Source: Pegoplata infirma (lineage: Eukaryota; Arthropoda; Insecta; Diptera; Anthomyiidae). From it: a stretch of 64,000 nucleotides of DNA. Below are positions 33,821-45,484 of this stretch, one piece after another (the stretch's first letter is position 1; every line of letters begins with the position of its first letter). The notes under the pieces are model-generated. The model did not search any database. It saw only the letters and a list, made by a program, of their open reading frames with translations, and was not told the origin of the DNA. Made by a program: the position numbers and the translations under genes. Location of the stretch: NCBI GenBank assembly GCA_963921195.1, contig OY992536.1, positions 179,498,995-179,562,994 on the forward strand. Reading direction: 5' to 3'.

Positions 33821-34830
33821 CGGTAACCGTAAGTCGTACGAAAAAACTTCTAAAAGCAATGTTGTAGATAAAATTATGAAAATTTAAAATTAAAAAAAAA
33901 AAAAAAATCAACAAAAAAATTTTAAAACAATATTTGAAAGTCGCGTTTTTCTTGGCAAGGATTTTCTGAACTTCCAAAGCAAAAATTTTGTTGTTAAAAT
34001 TTTAGAGAGGTGTTTCTTCGTGTTGTTAAGCAATAAATTTTTAAAGTTTGTTAGAGAGTCAATTGTTTTTTTTTTTTTTTTTTTTTTTTTAATTTTTGCA
34101 AAAAATCAAAAATTTAGTTTATTACAAACTTTGAAAATTTATTGCTCGACAACAAAAAAAAAATATCTGTTGCCAGCAACAAAATACATTTAAATATTGT
34201 TTTCAAAAATTTTTGTTATATTTTTTTTTAAATTTTTTATTTTTTTTTGTTTCTAAGCGTCCAACCTGAATCAAATTACGTCGCGTAAGGCGTAACGCCC
34301 AATAATTTTTCGTTTCTAATATTTAAATGTGAGCTACCTAAATCAAACGGACGTAAAAATTTCAAATTTGATGTGTTTGTTTTTGTTTTTTTAACGTCTT
34401 GCGCTACGCATTTGATTCTGGTTCCACCCTAAATTTTAAATCTCCATAATTTTATCAACAACATTGTCACAGAAAGTTTTTTCGTACAAATTAGGGTTTC
34501 CGAGTAAAAAACACAAAAAAACTCTCTAGAGCACACTATTTGATTTTTTTGCCAAAATTTAAAAAAAAAAAAAAATATTTGGCTCTCTAATAAACTTTGA
34601 AAATTTATAGCTCAACAACGCGAAAAAACACCTCCGTGAAATTTTAATAGAACATTCTAAGCTTCAGTAAAAAATTTTGATTTTGGAAATCCCTTGCTAG
34701 AAAAAAATACATTAAAATATTGTGTTCAAAATGTTTTGTTGCAATTTTTTGCAATTTTTTTTTTTTAATTTTAAATCTTCATATTATATCTACAATATTG
34801 CTTTTAGGAGTTTTTTCATACAACTTGCGG
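33821..34830. repeat. Rearranged inverted repeat
   Basis: 33,825-34,110 and 34,555-34,830 are inverted copies (AGCAATGTTGTAGATAAAAT, CTTGGCAAGGATTT, AAATTTTGTTGTTAAAATTT, TTAAAGTTTGTTAGAGAG). Between them lies a smaller inverted pair (34,262-34,425, TGAATCAAAT...ATTTGATTC). Long poly(T)/poly(A) runs punctuate it. No genes. Confidence 0.55.
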
Positions 34831-35272
34831 TCAAGTTATTATTGCAAATAACCAAAAATAAACAAAATCAGTTTAATTTCCACGGATTTGCTCATATAGA
34901 ATTTCGAATAAATATATCGGCTACGAGTTATTAGTTTTTTTAACCAGAAACGTAGCTAATCGGGTTTTGTGTTTTTGGAGGAAAATCGTACTTTCTCTGA
35001 ATTTTTATACCCTACACTATAGGAAAATAGGGTATATATAAGTTTGTCATTATGTTATTACCCATCGGAATAATGGTCTAGGACTAGAGTTGGCAATTAT
35101 TCTTCTTTTAACTTTGTTCGAATAATTCAATTAATCGTTTTTTTTTGTTCGATCAGACGATTAAAGCTAGAAAAATTATTCGATTAATCGATGAGAATAA
35201 AGAATAAAAACATTATTTAAAAAAAATATATATTTTTATTTACAAAAAAATTAACAAATCATACAAAAAACA
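34831..35272. repeat. Repeat fragments: DINE-like end and hAT-like terminus
   Basis: 35,005-35,080 resembles the DINE-like end (TATACCCTACACTATAGGAAAATAGGGTATATATAAG, cut in two by divergence). TAGAGTTGGCAATTATTC at 35,087 followed by ATTCGATTAATCG motifs resembles a hAT-like end with related sequence at 1320-1426. Confidence 0.4.
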
Positions 35273-35890
35273 AGTAAGAAAGTTATGGTCGGTCAAGACC
35301 GGCCATATAATACCCTACACCAGTGTTTCCCGGAAAATGGGTCCCAAGTTCAAACATGCACCGATTTGATGTATCTTTATCAAATCTTTAATAAGTGTAA
35401 AAAACACTCACAAACCAAATTTGAGTGAAAAAGGGTTCCATTTGTGGCCAATAAACCGATATAACTGAATATCGGCCGAAATTTTCATATGAGGCCTAAG
35501 TCCAAAAATGATGCAGATATAATCAGACTTGATTATGTTATTAAAGTACGCGTTAAACACATACAAACAAACTTTTAATTAAATATTTTCTATTTTCGTT
35601 AAATTTTACAGATTTATGTGAATATCGGGAATGTGGTTTGTATGGGGGTTATAAGAAGATCTGGTCTGATTCCTTTGAAATTTGGAATGGTGAGTCGGAA
35701 TTGTGAATATAAAATACTTTTTTTTTTGTCAAATTTCGAACAGATATATTTTATAATAAGGGTATTAGAGTCATTTGAGGCAAAATTAAAGAGAACCTTT
35801 TTATGGGGGCTAGGTCTAAACTTGGACCGAAAGTTTCCAATTTCAATAGGCTTCGTCCTTGGGCCAAGAGAGGCTTAAGTTTCAAATTTC
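35273..35890 (+). mobile_element. Variant DINE-like element
   Basis: It starts AACAAGTAAGAAAGTTATGG, then has a GGTCGGTC-AAGACCGGCC hairpin and TAATACCCTACACC, in the same order as other DINE-like ends. The body has CCAAGTTCAAACATGCACCG and AACTGAATATCGGC, also seen at 19,840-19,960. The 86-codon frame at 35,618-35,878 has no recognisable domain. Confidence 0.5.
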
Positions 35891-36180
35891 AAGTAAATTG
35901 ATTAAATTCAACTGAAAAACGTTTAAAACAATCGTTTTTCCTTTTAAAAAACGGACTACTTATATTTCATTTAAAACCACATACTTTTTCAGTTATTTTT
36001 AAACGACTAGCCATTCCGTAAAAACAAATGATATTTCAGTTATATTAACTGTTTACAATTTTTTATTTTGTGGAGTAAAATATTTTTTTTTGAACAACAA
36101 ATCAAATTTTGAATCAGAAATAATTTAAATAAAAATATTTTTCCGTAAAGTTTGTAGTTAATTTTTTTAACAACTGTTTA
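35891..36180. other. Unassigned A/T-rich stretch
   Basis: Short AACTGTTTA/TAAACAGTT-type motifs; nothing else recognised. Confidence 0.4.
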
Positions 36181-36628
36181 AGTGCGCAATTATAATTCTG
36201 GCGTTGGCCTTGAATTTTGCTTGTTCCCATACATTTTGTATGTAGAACAAAATTCAAAGCCAACGCTAGCGTTTCAAAGCCAGAATAGAATCAATTCTAT
36301 TTTCTTGGCTTTGCTCTCTCGTGAGTATTTTTTTTTTTTTGGTTTGGCATTGCCAGTCTTTAATAAAAAAAGGGTTGATTTTGTTTATGAAACACATCTT
36401 GTTTATGAAACACATCTGTGTATTGGAAAATTATAAGAAAAGAAAGAAAGTGAAAATATAATTTACCGCCAATTATTATAAAAAAAAAAAACAATTATCA
36501 AAAAAATATCAATAAAAAAACCAAAGGAGTTTTATGTTTCATCGAAAAAAAATAATTTTCAAGACAAATTTATTTTTCTTCCACCAAATAATTATATTTC
36601 TGTTCTTCTTTGTGTGTATGTATACACT

Positions 36629-37954
36629 AGAGGTGTCCTTAAAAACGAAAATCACAATTTTATACCTGGTAGGGTCCTATATTGTTCTTTAGTATCTAAA
36701 AATGAGTGAGCCAAAATTTGGGGACAATCGGCTAAAAATAACTCGTGCCGAAAATGGATTGAAGTTTTGGGACATTCTTATATGAACGAAAAATGCTTTT
36801 TTTCTAGCTTTTGGAAAAATATTGGTATTTGATATTTTTTGTTAAATTTTTTGTGAAATAATATGAAAATGGTATTAAATTACCTTATCAAAACGACTAA
36901 AAAAATTAAAATCGGATGAAAAATAAGCATTTTACGCATACATGCCCCAGACCATTGTAAGGTTTTTAAAGCCAGAATTTCAAAATTTTCAAAATTTTTA
37001 GGCAAAAAAATAATAAAAATTTAATTTTACTTTATGATCAAATTGAAAACATTTTTAAGATTAAAAATAGCAGATATGGTAGTCAAGCTTTTTTTTTATT
37101 TGGCGCGGGTAGTGATAAAATTTCCGCGGATTCCAAATAAAATGCGTTTTTCTACAATAATTAAGCAAATTTTTGAAAATTTGTGCTCTATTGTACGGAT
37201 CGAAGTGTAAAACGTAAATTCTGTAACTTTTGAGAAATCGGATATATGCAGATATTTTGCATTATAGAAATGTATAACGTCTCAAATTTGTCATTTCACC
37301 TCGACGAAAAGGGGTTAAAGATGCCCGATTTCTCAAAAAAATTACAGAATTTATGTATTTCACTTCGTATAATACAATACAGAAAATTGTTTCCCATATT
37401 TGCTAAATTATTTTAGAAAAACACATTTTCTTTGGAATCCGCGGAAATTATATCACTACCCACGCCAAATGAAAAAAAAAGTAAGACTACCATATCTGTT
37501 AATTTTTATCTATAACATGTATTTAATATAATTATAAAGTAAAATTTAATTTTTTTTATTTTTTTGCCTAAAAATTTTGAAAATTATCAAATTTTAGCTT
37601 TAAAAACCATGCAATGGTCTGGGGCATGTATGCGTAAAATGCTTATTTTTTATCCGATTTGAATTTCTTTAAGCTTTTTGGAAAGGTAATTTATTACCAT
37701 TTTCATATTATTTAACAAAAAAATTAACAAAAAATAACATATACCAATATTTTAAAAAAAACTAGAAAAAACGTGTTTTTTCATCAGATAAGAGTGTCCC
37801 AAAACTTCAATCCATTTTCGGCACGAGTTATTTTAATCCGATTGTCTCCAAATTTTGGCTCACTCATTTTTAGATACTAAACTACAATTTAGGACCCTAC
37901 CACGTATTAAAAAGTGATTTTGAAAAATTACCTTAGTCGTTAGGACACCTTTAG
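36629..37954. mobile_element. 1.3-kb palindrome with 8-bp TSD
   Basis: Terminal AGAGGTGTCC and GGACACCTTTAG; the direct repeat TATACACT abuts both ends (36,621-36,628 and 37,955-37,962). Arms of ~620 bp share GAGTGAGCCAAAATTTGG, AACTCGTGCCGAAAATGGAT, GGCATGTATGCGTAAAATGC and TTTCCGCGGATTCCA. The centre lies near 37,290. Non-coding; a hAT-like foldback by TSD length. Confidence 0.8.
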
Positions 37955-37958
37955 TATA

Positions 37959-38714
37959 CACTCATAGAAATATCTTAGTAGAAAAATTAGTAAACCCATT
38001 GTAGATCAAGTTTTACAGAATTTAACAAAAATCAATGTTGATACATATTACAAAAATCAATAGTTAAAAAATACATAGTTGGAAAAATTTGTATAAAATA
38101 TAAGTACATGAAATGTGCAACACTGCTTTTGCTGATCGCCGTTTGTAAATTTTTGTTGTCTTGTACAGAAGGGATGTTTCTCAAAAAACTCTTTTTTATT
38201 AGAAAATATTTGGTGAATAATTAAATATATTTGTTATTTAATTCATTAATAAAGCAATTTTTTTTAGCAATTTGTGATTTGGAATTTTTCTAAAAACTCC
38301 AGAAGCTAATCACAAAAAAGTATTGCCGACAGCAAAACAACAGCAAAATACATCACAGTCCAAGGAAACAAAAAAACATCATCTAAAAACAAAATAAGTT
38401 AATGTGAAAATAATAAGTTACTGAAAACCACGAAAAAATATTGTGAAAATATTCAATTAAATAAAATAACATTTGCAACACAAATAAGAATTTCATTTTA
38501 ATAAATAAAATTAAATGAATATACAAAACAAATCAAGTATGATTAACAAAAATACGAATAGAACCAACAAAAACACGAGTCAATCAGATTTTACAAAAAC
38601 TGACAACAATTAATGTTGAAATCAACATAAATATTTGTAGGGTCAAAATCAACAATGATTTCTGTTGAATTTACTACGATTTTCTTTGGGAATACAATGA
38701 TTTTTGGTTGAGTG
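37959..38714. mobile_element. CACTCATAGAAA-type MITE, TA duplication
   Basis: Left CACTCATAGAAATATC, right ATTTTTGGTTGAGTG, flanked by TA. The interior is AATTCAACAAAAA-rich. Its left tip coincides with the insertion point of the 36,629-37,954 palindrome. Confidence 0.7.
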
Positions 38715-39226
38715 TACAAACAAACGCCAGAACAAAATTCAAAGCCAAAGCCTTTGTTTAAATCAAACGCCCTCTCTTTACACAAAATTCAAAGCCAACG
38801 CCAGAACTGTAATTGCACACTAAGTTTTAATTTAAGAAAGCAAACATTTCCTTCCTACAAATTTTTAGCCTAAGTCTAATACATCGTGGTGTTTTTGGCG
38901 GTTCAAATAAAAATTTATGTGAAGACTTCATTTAAAACGACCCTCGTTAAAATTTGGACGGAGACTCAAATAGTCGGTATCCATTATTTTATAGAGTAAG
39001 ATATGTAATTTTCATAAATCAATTACATTTGGAATTTATATGGGTAATTTCATTACAGAAGAGCCCAAAGCTGACTTTGGAGTTTAGATTTTTGAAATGC
39101 TGTATACAAATTTGTGAAATTACTTTATTTTAAACGACCCTCGTTAAAATTTTAGTGGATACAATCGGTTTCAATGATTTTTAAGAGTTAGATGTGTACT
39201 TTTTGGAAAATATTTGGGGAATTCCA

Positions 39227-39787
39227 CACTAAAAAAAAAAAACTGTAAAGTTGGCAAAAAATTTAGTTAAATTTAACTAAAAAAACACCTGATTTTGAAC
39301 CTACTAAATTTCTAATTAATTTAACAAAAAATATTTAGTTAACTTTTCGTAGAATGCATGTAGCAAAAAAACAGTAATTTTAACTAAAAATTCAGCTGAA
39401 AATTTCGTAACATTTTTTATTAGGTGAATTCAGCTAACCTTTTTTTTTAAATAAAAAAAAAAAATATTTTTCACAGCGTTAAGTTCAGCTTAAGTAGGAC
39501 TAATGAGATTTGCATAGGAGGCTACACAAGAAATGTTTAAAATTTTCGACTTGACAAAAATGTTACAAAAAATCAGCAAATTAATTAGTAAAAATTCGTT
39601 AACTCAATTTTAAAGCCAACAAAAAAAATTAATTCCAAATTTGTACAAAACTAGTATTTTCGTAAATCGAACTTAACTAAAAAAAGTAGTTAAAACGCTG
39701 ATTTTAACTAAAAATTTGCTAAAAAGCCAGTAAACTCGAGTTAACAAAAAAAAGTTAGTTAACTTTACAGTTTTATTTTTTTGAGTG
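39227..39787. mobile_element. CACTAAAAAA-type MITE
   Basis: Left CACTAAAAAAAAAAAACTGT, right ACAGTTTTATTTTTTTGAGTG; CA dinucleotide on both sides. Interior rich in GTTAACTAAA/TTTAGTTAAC motifs. Non-coding. Confidence 0.65.
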
Positions 39788-39799
39788 CAGGCCAAATCA

Positions 39800-40790
39800 C
39801 TCACTTTTAGACCCGACCCCCTTCGATTAATTTTTTTGATATATTTTAGTACCTATTAAATGCAACTTTCACTCAAATTTTCAGACTTTTGTACCAAGTT
39901 GGTGTTGGGTAATCAATTTTTTAAAATGGTGTTTTTAAAAAAAAAAATAAAAAATTAAAATTTTCCATTAATTTTGACTAGTAAAAAATATAGATATCTT
40001 ACAATAAGTTAGACGACGTTTTATTGTATTTAAATGTAGTTTTAGAAAAAAAATATATTTAAAAATTATTCGAATTAATTATCATTTATTTTTTAACGTA
40101 TAAAATTAAAATCAAATTTTTGAAAAAGTAAGAAAACTTAGATTTTTTTTTAAAAGTCTAAAAATTCTACTCTAAATTACACAATTTTTAATCCATAATT
40201 CGAGATGTGAGCACAATCAGTTCTATTTTTTTCAAATTTTGAAAATTTCAGTTTTTTTTAGACTCTGGTATATTTTATATGGTGCTCCAAATAATTAAAT
40301 TGGATGACATTAACCATAACTTACCCTAGATACATTCATTTGTTGGTAAAAATATGTCTCATAAAAATTTAGGTTTATTGGACATGGGTAAGGCGTCCCG
40401 TATCGGCCTTGAATTTTAAAAAACGGATTACAAGGAAAAATATTTTTTTTTCTGTTTTCTCATTTTTTTTTGTATTTAAGTTAAATTTGAATTCAGGTGG
40501 TTAAAGAATTTTGATTTGGAGTAAAATGCCTCTCTAATAACGTACTAAAAACTAAAATCGGTTGAAAATCAGCCAAGTTATTAAAACTTCCCCAGGCATC
40601 TTACGTGTGGCAGACCACTTGAATACAATCCGAATCATGAAATTCATTGAAATTTTCTACTGTAATAACATTTTTTTATTCTTCAAGTTCAAATGTAATA
40701 AGATGCCAAGTATTTTGCTAACATGTTTTCAATTAATGCTAAAAATGCCTGCACTTTTCAACACTTGTTTGAAATCTGCATTTTTAACTC
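39800..40790 (+). repeat. Repeat family copy B
   Basis: Matches 28,091-29,215 in reverse complement: CATAATTCGAGATGTGA, ATATGGTGCTCCA, TGTCTCATAAAAATTTAGG, GGTAAGGCGTC, AATCAGCCAAGTTATTA and CTTCCCCAGGCATC. The inverted second arm present in copy A is missing here. Confidence 0.6.
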
Positions 40791-41143
40791 TTCTAAATCA
40801 TGGAAACCGATTGTAATCCATTAAAATTTTAGCGAGGGTCCTTTAAAATAAAGCAATTTTACAAATTTGTATAAAGCATTTGGATAATCGAAACTTCAAA
40901 GTCAGCTTTGGGCTCTTCTGTAATGAAATTACCCATATAAATTCCAAATGTAATTGGTTTATAAAAACTACATATCTTACTCTACAAAATAATGGATACC
41001 GACTATTTAAGTCTCCGTCCAAATTTTAACGAGGGTCGTTTTAAATGAAGTCTTCACATAAATTTTTATTTTAACCGCGAAAAACACCACGATGTCTTAG
41101 ACTTAGGCTAAAAATTTGTATGAAGGAAATGTTTGCTTTCTTA

Positions 41144-41380
41144 TTCTGCAAAATAAAACTTATATAGTATTTTTTGGAAACACGCATATTTTAAGAGTTA
41201 TGGCTCTTAAAAGCTTTGTAGTGCTTTTAGGTCACTTTTGGAGTCAAAAGTTCAAATCGACTGGCCTGTATGCAACCGATAGATCCAGTTCTTACACAGA
41301 TATTATTTTTTATGGCCGATCTATCAGAAACTGCCGGTTGAGCCAACAAAAATATACTTTTGCAAATTTGGGTGGTCTAG
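41144..41380 (+). other. Unassigned; part of a 121-codon open frame
   Basis: An open frame runs 41,116-41,481, but its last third is repeat-derived and its first part lies in a foldback arm. No domain recognised; most likely chance. Confidence 0.25.
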
Positions 41381-42250
41381 GCTACATATATATATTTCAG
41401 AAATTCACAATTGTAAGAAATTTAAATTTGTATTTCAAAAATTTTCTAAATGCTTTTCAGAAAATTGCTTTTGTTTTTTAAAATTTTGTATTTGTATTTC
41501 AAAACTTTCTTAACTCTTTTATTTATAAAATTTTGAAATAGAAATGGAAATTTTTTTAATACAGTTGGAAATTTCTGAAACATAAATAGATGTTTCTGAA
41601 ATTTAAATGGAAATTTCTGATATAAAAATAGAAATTTCTGAAATATAAATGGTAATTTCTAAAATATAATTTGTGTTTTCTAAAATAAAAGTGGAAACGG
41701 TGTAGTCAGATTTTTAACTTTTTTTGATGTAAAAATGTTTAATTTTTTTTAGTACTACAAAACTAATTAAAAAATACGTTTTCAAAGGTTGGTTTACAAC
41801 ATTTTTAATTGTATTTCAGGAATATTCAACTGATTGTGAGTTTCATAAATAGTCAATAGTATTAAAAATTTTGCAATTGTATTTCAAAACTAGTCAATTG
41901 AACAGTTCATGCAAATAAAGACAACAGACCATTTCTAGAATTTTACACTTTTAAAGTAATTTTTTTAGACCAAAAACTCAAAATTTTCCCAAAATTTGTG
42001 CAGAGGATTGCTAAAAAATGCATTTATGCAAAAATGTGTTTGCGAAAAAGTGGTCTATTCGTCCTTATTCGCATGAAATGTTCAATTGTATATCAGAAAT
42101 AGTCAAATGAACTCATCTTTATTCTGTTTAAATAAGCTCTCAAAAGATACATGAATTGGCTACATCATTATAGCGCTTAATCAGCGCTAGGTGTTTAATG
42201 TGGAGTTTTTCAGGTATTCTGGTGTTATTTATTGAAACTGTGAGGCAGTT
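41381..42250 (-). repeat. Decayed FB-like arm with ~21-bp units
   Basis: 41,390-41,690 is a degenerate tandem of ATAAATGGAAATTTCTGAAAT-like units, ending in GTGGAAACGGTGTAGTC. That terminus resembles the tip of the giant palindrome (CTGTAAATGGTGTAGT) and GTGGAAATGGTGTACTC at 52,420. 42,095-42,200 matches 50,985-51,060 in reverse complement and includes AGCGCTTAATCAGCGCT, as at 52,478. Confidence 0.5.
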
Positions 42251-43711
42251 TTCTCTTCGCAGTGTAAAAGTCCCATGTGCACACTTAACTGGATTAACTT
42301 TTATCTTCCATTTGAAATGGGCTCCAAAAATATAACAAGAATTTCAAATTATTGTATGAAAGTGGTTCATCCAAAAAAGCTTTTTTTTAGACTCCAAAAT
42401 GACTCCAAAAAAATTCAAAAGGGGGAAATTATTTCATGCTTCGGAGCCTTTTTGGAGTCAATTTGGAGTCCATTAAAAAAGTATATTTTTTTTTGGTTTT
42501 TTTTTTATCTTTTGTTTAAAAAAAAACGAAAATCTTTCTTTCTTTATTTTGAAAATCTTTTTATTTATCTAACATAAATTCTAAAGACAAAAATTAATTG
42601 TACATAAACATATTATTTAAAAAAAAACACAATCACTACCAATACCACTGATATTTTTTCTCGGATCTACTCAAACAGCAATTTGGTGTTCCTCATGGAT
42701 GGCTCAAAAAATACTAGTAGTATAATTTACTAACTTTTATGAGTCAATTTAAACTGTTTTCTTTTTTTTTTTTTTTTGACGAAACGATTTCCAAAATATT
42801 TAAGGGTTATTTTGGACTCAAATTGCATGGTGTAATATTGAATCCAAAAATTGAGTGTTTTTGGAAAAAATATTTGAAAACTCAAATAAAAAGTGTTATT
42901 TTTGAATCTTTTTTGACTTTGAAAAATGAGGGCTCCAAAAACAATATTTTTTTAAATTAATTTAAGAGTCCTAACTTAGAAGCGCTCCGAGTTTTGTTGG
43001 GTGGGATATTTTTTATTATTATTTTACCTGATTTGAATATAGAAAAAAAACGAACCATAAATTTCCTGACGTTTTAACTATTATTTAAAAAGGTCATTGC
43101 AGAGGGTGTTCATAATTTCGGTAATTTAACTTTTTTGTTTGTTAAAATTACCATTTTATTTTTTTTTTAATTTTACAGATATTCCTATAAATTTACAAAC
43201 ATATATTTTTGTTCGAAATCATTCCATTTTAAACCTTAACAGTTTATTCAAATTAAGAAATATCTGTTTGCTCTAAAGATTTACCAGCTTTCTTTAGTGA
43301 GATCCCTTAAAACAACATCTTAAAGTTTTTTATGTGCTGCCCCTGAATACATAAATATAATAACGATATTACTATTGTTACCTCGTTTTGTTGTTCATTC
43401 TGTCGTATGGAGGGTGTAGCACATTCAAAATGCATTTTCTAGTTTTCCTCTTAATAGTTTTTTTTTTTTTATATTATTATACAATACAAATACAAAAGTA
43501 TTATTTCCTGGCACTTCAACAATACAATATACTATTAAATTTTAACAGTATGTACACAAAAATTTCTTAAAAACATCTTAGAAAAATCTTAAATATTTGG
43601 TATATTTTTGTCGTTTATTTTGGTAAGTGTTTTCAGTAAAATACTATTAGAATTTAGTTGTTAAATGTTTTTATTGTTCATTTGTTGCTCATATTCAAAG
43701 AACATTTAAAA
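42251..43711. other. Unassigned region with GACTCCAAAA motifs
   Basis: 42,300-42,970 contains repeated GGAGTC/GACTCC motifs (ACTCCAAAATGACTCCAAAA, TTTGGAGTCAATTTGGAGTC) in both orientations, suggesting a decayed TIR or foldback element. 42,990-43,711 is A/T-rich with nothing recognised; frames of 60-100 codons are not convincing. Confidence 0.4.
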
Positions 43712-44415
43712 GGCGTACGGACATAGCGCCCAAGTGCATATCGCCCAATTTAAAAAAGTCATTTCACCCAAAAAAAATGCGTGTTAGTTGTTGTTGCAAA
43801 ATTTTTTGGACGATATGGCCATTATTTTTGGGTATTTTAACAATTTTCTTTAAATTTATATAAATTATCAAAAATGTCATTTTACCCAAATATCAAAATG
43901 TTATATTTATAAAATGTCATAGCACCCAAAAAAATAATCATAAAACTCACCAAAATTGTTTTTTTTTTAACACAATATTTTAAAGTTTTTATGCGTAGCC
44001 GGCCTTCGGCCGGGCTTAGGGATTACAAAATCCATGCATTAGACCCACCCTCTTCGCAAAGTAAAGTTTTCTAGGGTAGCAGTCCTTTACGCTACCAAAT
44101 TTGTTATGCCTCAAAGAGGCCTGATAACCAAAATAGCTTTGGTTTGCAGAGAGGGTGGGTTTAATGCATGGAGTATGTAATCCCTAAGCCTGGCCGAAGG
44201 CCGGCTACGCAGAAAACCTTTATTACAATAAAACAAATCATAGAAGTCGTAATTTCGACATTTCGCCCAAAAAAAATATTTTGGATTTTTTTACAATTTT
44301 GTTTTGGGAGAAATAACATTTTTAGACCTATCATTTTGGGCTATATGTCGCAGCGTGGGCGATATGTCATTTACGGTTTTGGGCGATAAGACCTTGGGCG
44401 CTATGTCCGTACGCC
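43712..44415. mobile_element. 704-bp TIR element with 9-bp TSD and CGCCCAA subrepeats
   Basis: Left GGCGTACGGACATAGCGCCC; right is the exact reverse complement. The 9-bp direct repeat CATTTAAAA flanks it (43,703-43,711 and 44,416-44,424). Inside each end, variants of ATATCGCCCAA, GTCATTTCACCCAAA and GTCATAGCACCCAAA recur at short intervals. A 9-bp TSD fits Mutator-like or FB elements. No transposase is present. It is interrupted by a smaller element. Confidence 0.8.
43990..44212. repeat. ~220-bp GC-rich hairpin MITE nested in the 704-bp element
   Basis: Ends ATGCGTAGCCGGCCTTCGGC and its reverse complement GCCGAAGGCCGGCTACGCA; the TIR continues through GGGCTTAGGGATTAC, CATGCATTA.ACCCACCCTCT and extends ~70 bp with minor mismatches. 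Markedly richer in G+C than its surroundings. Confidence 0.75.
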
Positions 44416-44484
44416 CATTTAAAACTTAATATTATTTAAAAATTTTATTTAAATTTAATAAAATTGTTCAAGTTATATTCACTT

Positions 44485-45018
44485 ACAAGGAAGGTCTTTC
44501 ACAGGGCACCCACCGACTGTACTGAAATTTGAATATGGGAATAAGGGGGGAAAATAGGAGTTACCTGTTTTTTTAGCTGCCCAATGTCTAATTTAAAAAA
44601 GGGTTGTCAGCTCATAAAAAAATAAGGGCTTTCGGGAAAAGCCGTATAAAAGCCGTACTATTAGGAATTTCGCCAAACGAAAAAATACGGGTCAGCTTAA
44701 TTTTGATAGAGATTATTATATATGATTTTGGTGGTCTTACGTATATACCTATATAAACTACCCCCGATTATACATTTTTGACAACAACGAACTTAACGAA
44801 ATCGAATTTGGGACCAACCGATACACCATTGGATAGGCCTTCAAAAAACCTTTTGACTTGTATAAAATGTTTTGTATAAAATGTATAAAATGTTTTGACC
44901 CGCTAAATGTGAGATTGGGCAGCTAAGAAAAAACAGATAACTGTTATTTTCTTCCCCCCCTTTCCCATATCCACGTTTCAGGACAATCGGTGGATGTCCT
45001 GCGAAAGAGCTTCCTTGT
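44485..45018. mobile_element. ~530-bp TIR element (ACAAGGAAG ends)
   Basis: Left ACAAGGAAGGTCTTTCACAG and reversed right ACAAGGAAGCTCTTTCGCAG; similarity continues inward through CACCGA.TGT.CTGAAA, GAATATGGGA and AGCTGCCCAAT. The same end type as 21,429-22,035 and 33,240-33,820 but different interior. Confidence 0.7.
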
Positions 45019-45130
45019 TAATTAGCATTATATTAAATTTGTAACTGTGCCTGGCTTGACCTATCTCCTCTTTGTGTATGCATTTGGAAACAGAGTGTTT
45101 ATTTAATTTATTTTTCTATTTATTTAAACA

Positions 45131-45484
45131 GTAGCGCAATTCACTAACTTTTTAACGACAAAAATCGGTAGTTATATTGTCAAAAATCGTTAATTATCGA
45201 CAATTGTCTTTGAAAGCAATTCTATAACTTTTTTCTACCGAATTTTGTCGTTATTGAAAATCGTTAACTTATCAACAAAAAATTTTTTGAAGTTAAAGTT
45301 AACGAAAATTTTCGGTTCTCAATAGAATTTCAAAATAAACAAATTTCAAATTAACTATTTTTGTCGTTAATTCTTGTCGATAATTCAAAAATTTATAGAA
45401 TCATATATTCGTTAAAACAACCGACAATTCTCGTTAGTTAACGATATCGATAATTTCGTTAAAAAAGTTACTGAATCGCACTAC
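45131..45484. mobile_element. 354-bp MITE with AACGA/TCGTT-rich body
   Basis: Left GTAGCGCAATTCACTAACTT; reversed right GTAGTGCGATTCAGTAACTT; both continue TTTAACGA. The body is largely GTTAACGA/TCGTTAAC and CGATAATT motifs in both orientations. TSD unclear. Confidence 0.7.

Larger units (their letters stand above)
36181..38821. mobile_element. TIR element with ~40-bp ends, split by two others
   Basis: Left AGTGCGCAATTATAATTCTGG, then CGTTGGC and TTGAATTTTG. The right end is the same in reverse (CAAAATTCAAAGCCAACGCC, AGAACTGTAATTGCACACT). A second internal AAAATTCAAAGCCAACGC lies on each side. The foldback at 36,629-37,954 and MITE at 37,959-38,714 make up most of its length. No clear TSD. 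Confidence 0.65.
38833..41143. mobile_element. Foldback with ~360-bp arms enclosing two other repeats
   Basis: Arms at 38,833-39,210 and 40,785-41,143 share GCAAACATTTCCTTC, TTTTTAGCCTAAGTC, ATCGTGGTGTTTTT, AAACGACCCTCGTTAAAATT and CAAAGCTGACTTTG. Each arm also contains ACCCTCGTTAAAATTT twice, on both sides of the CAAAGCTGACTTTG block. Enclosed are a MITE (39,227-39,787) and repeat copy B (39,800-40,790). Confidence 0.7.

Noticed and set aside
41116..41481. 121-codon open frame
   Set aside because: Begins in a foldback arm and ends in a degenerate tandem repeat; no recognisable domain.
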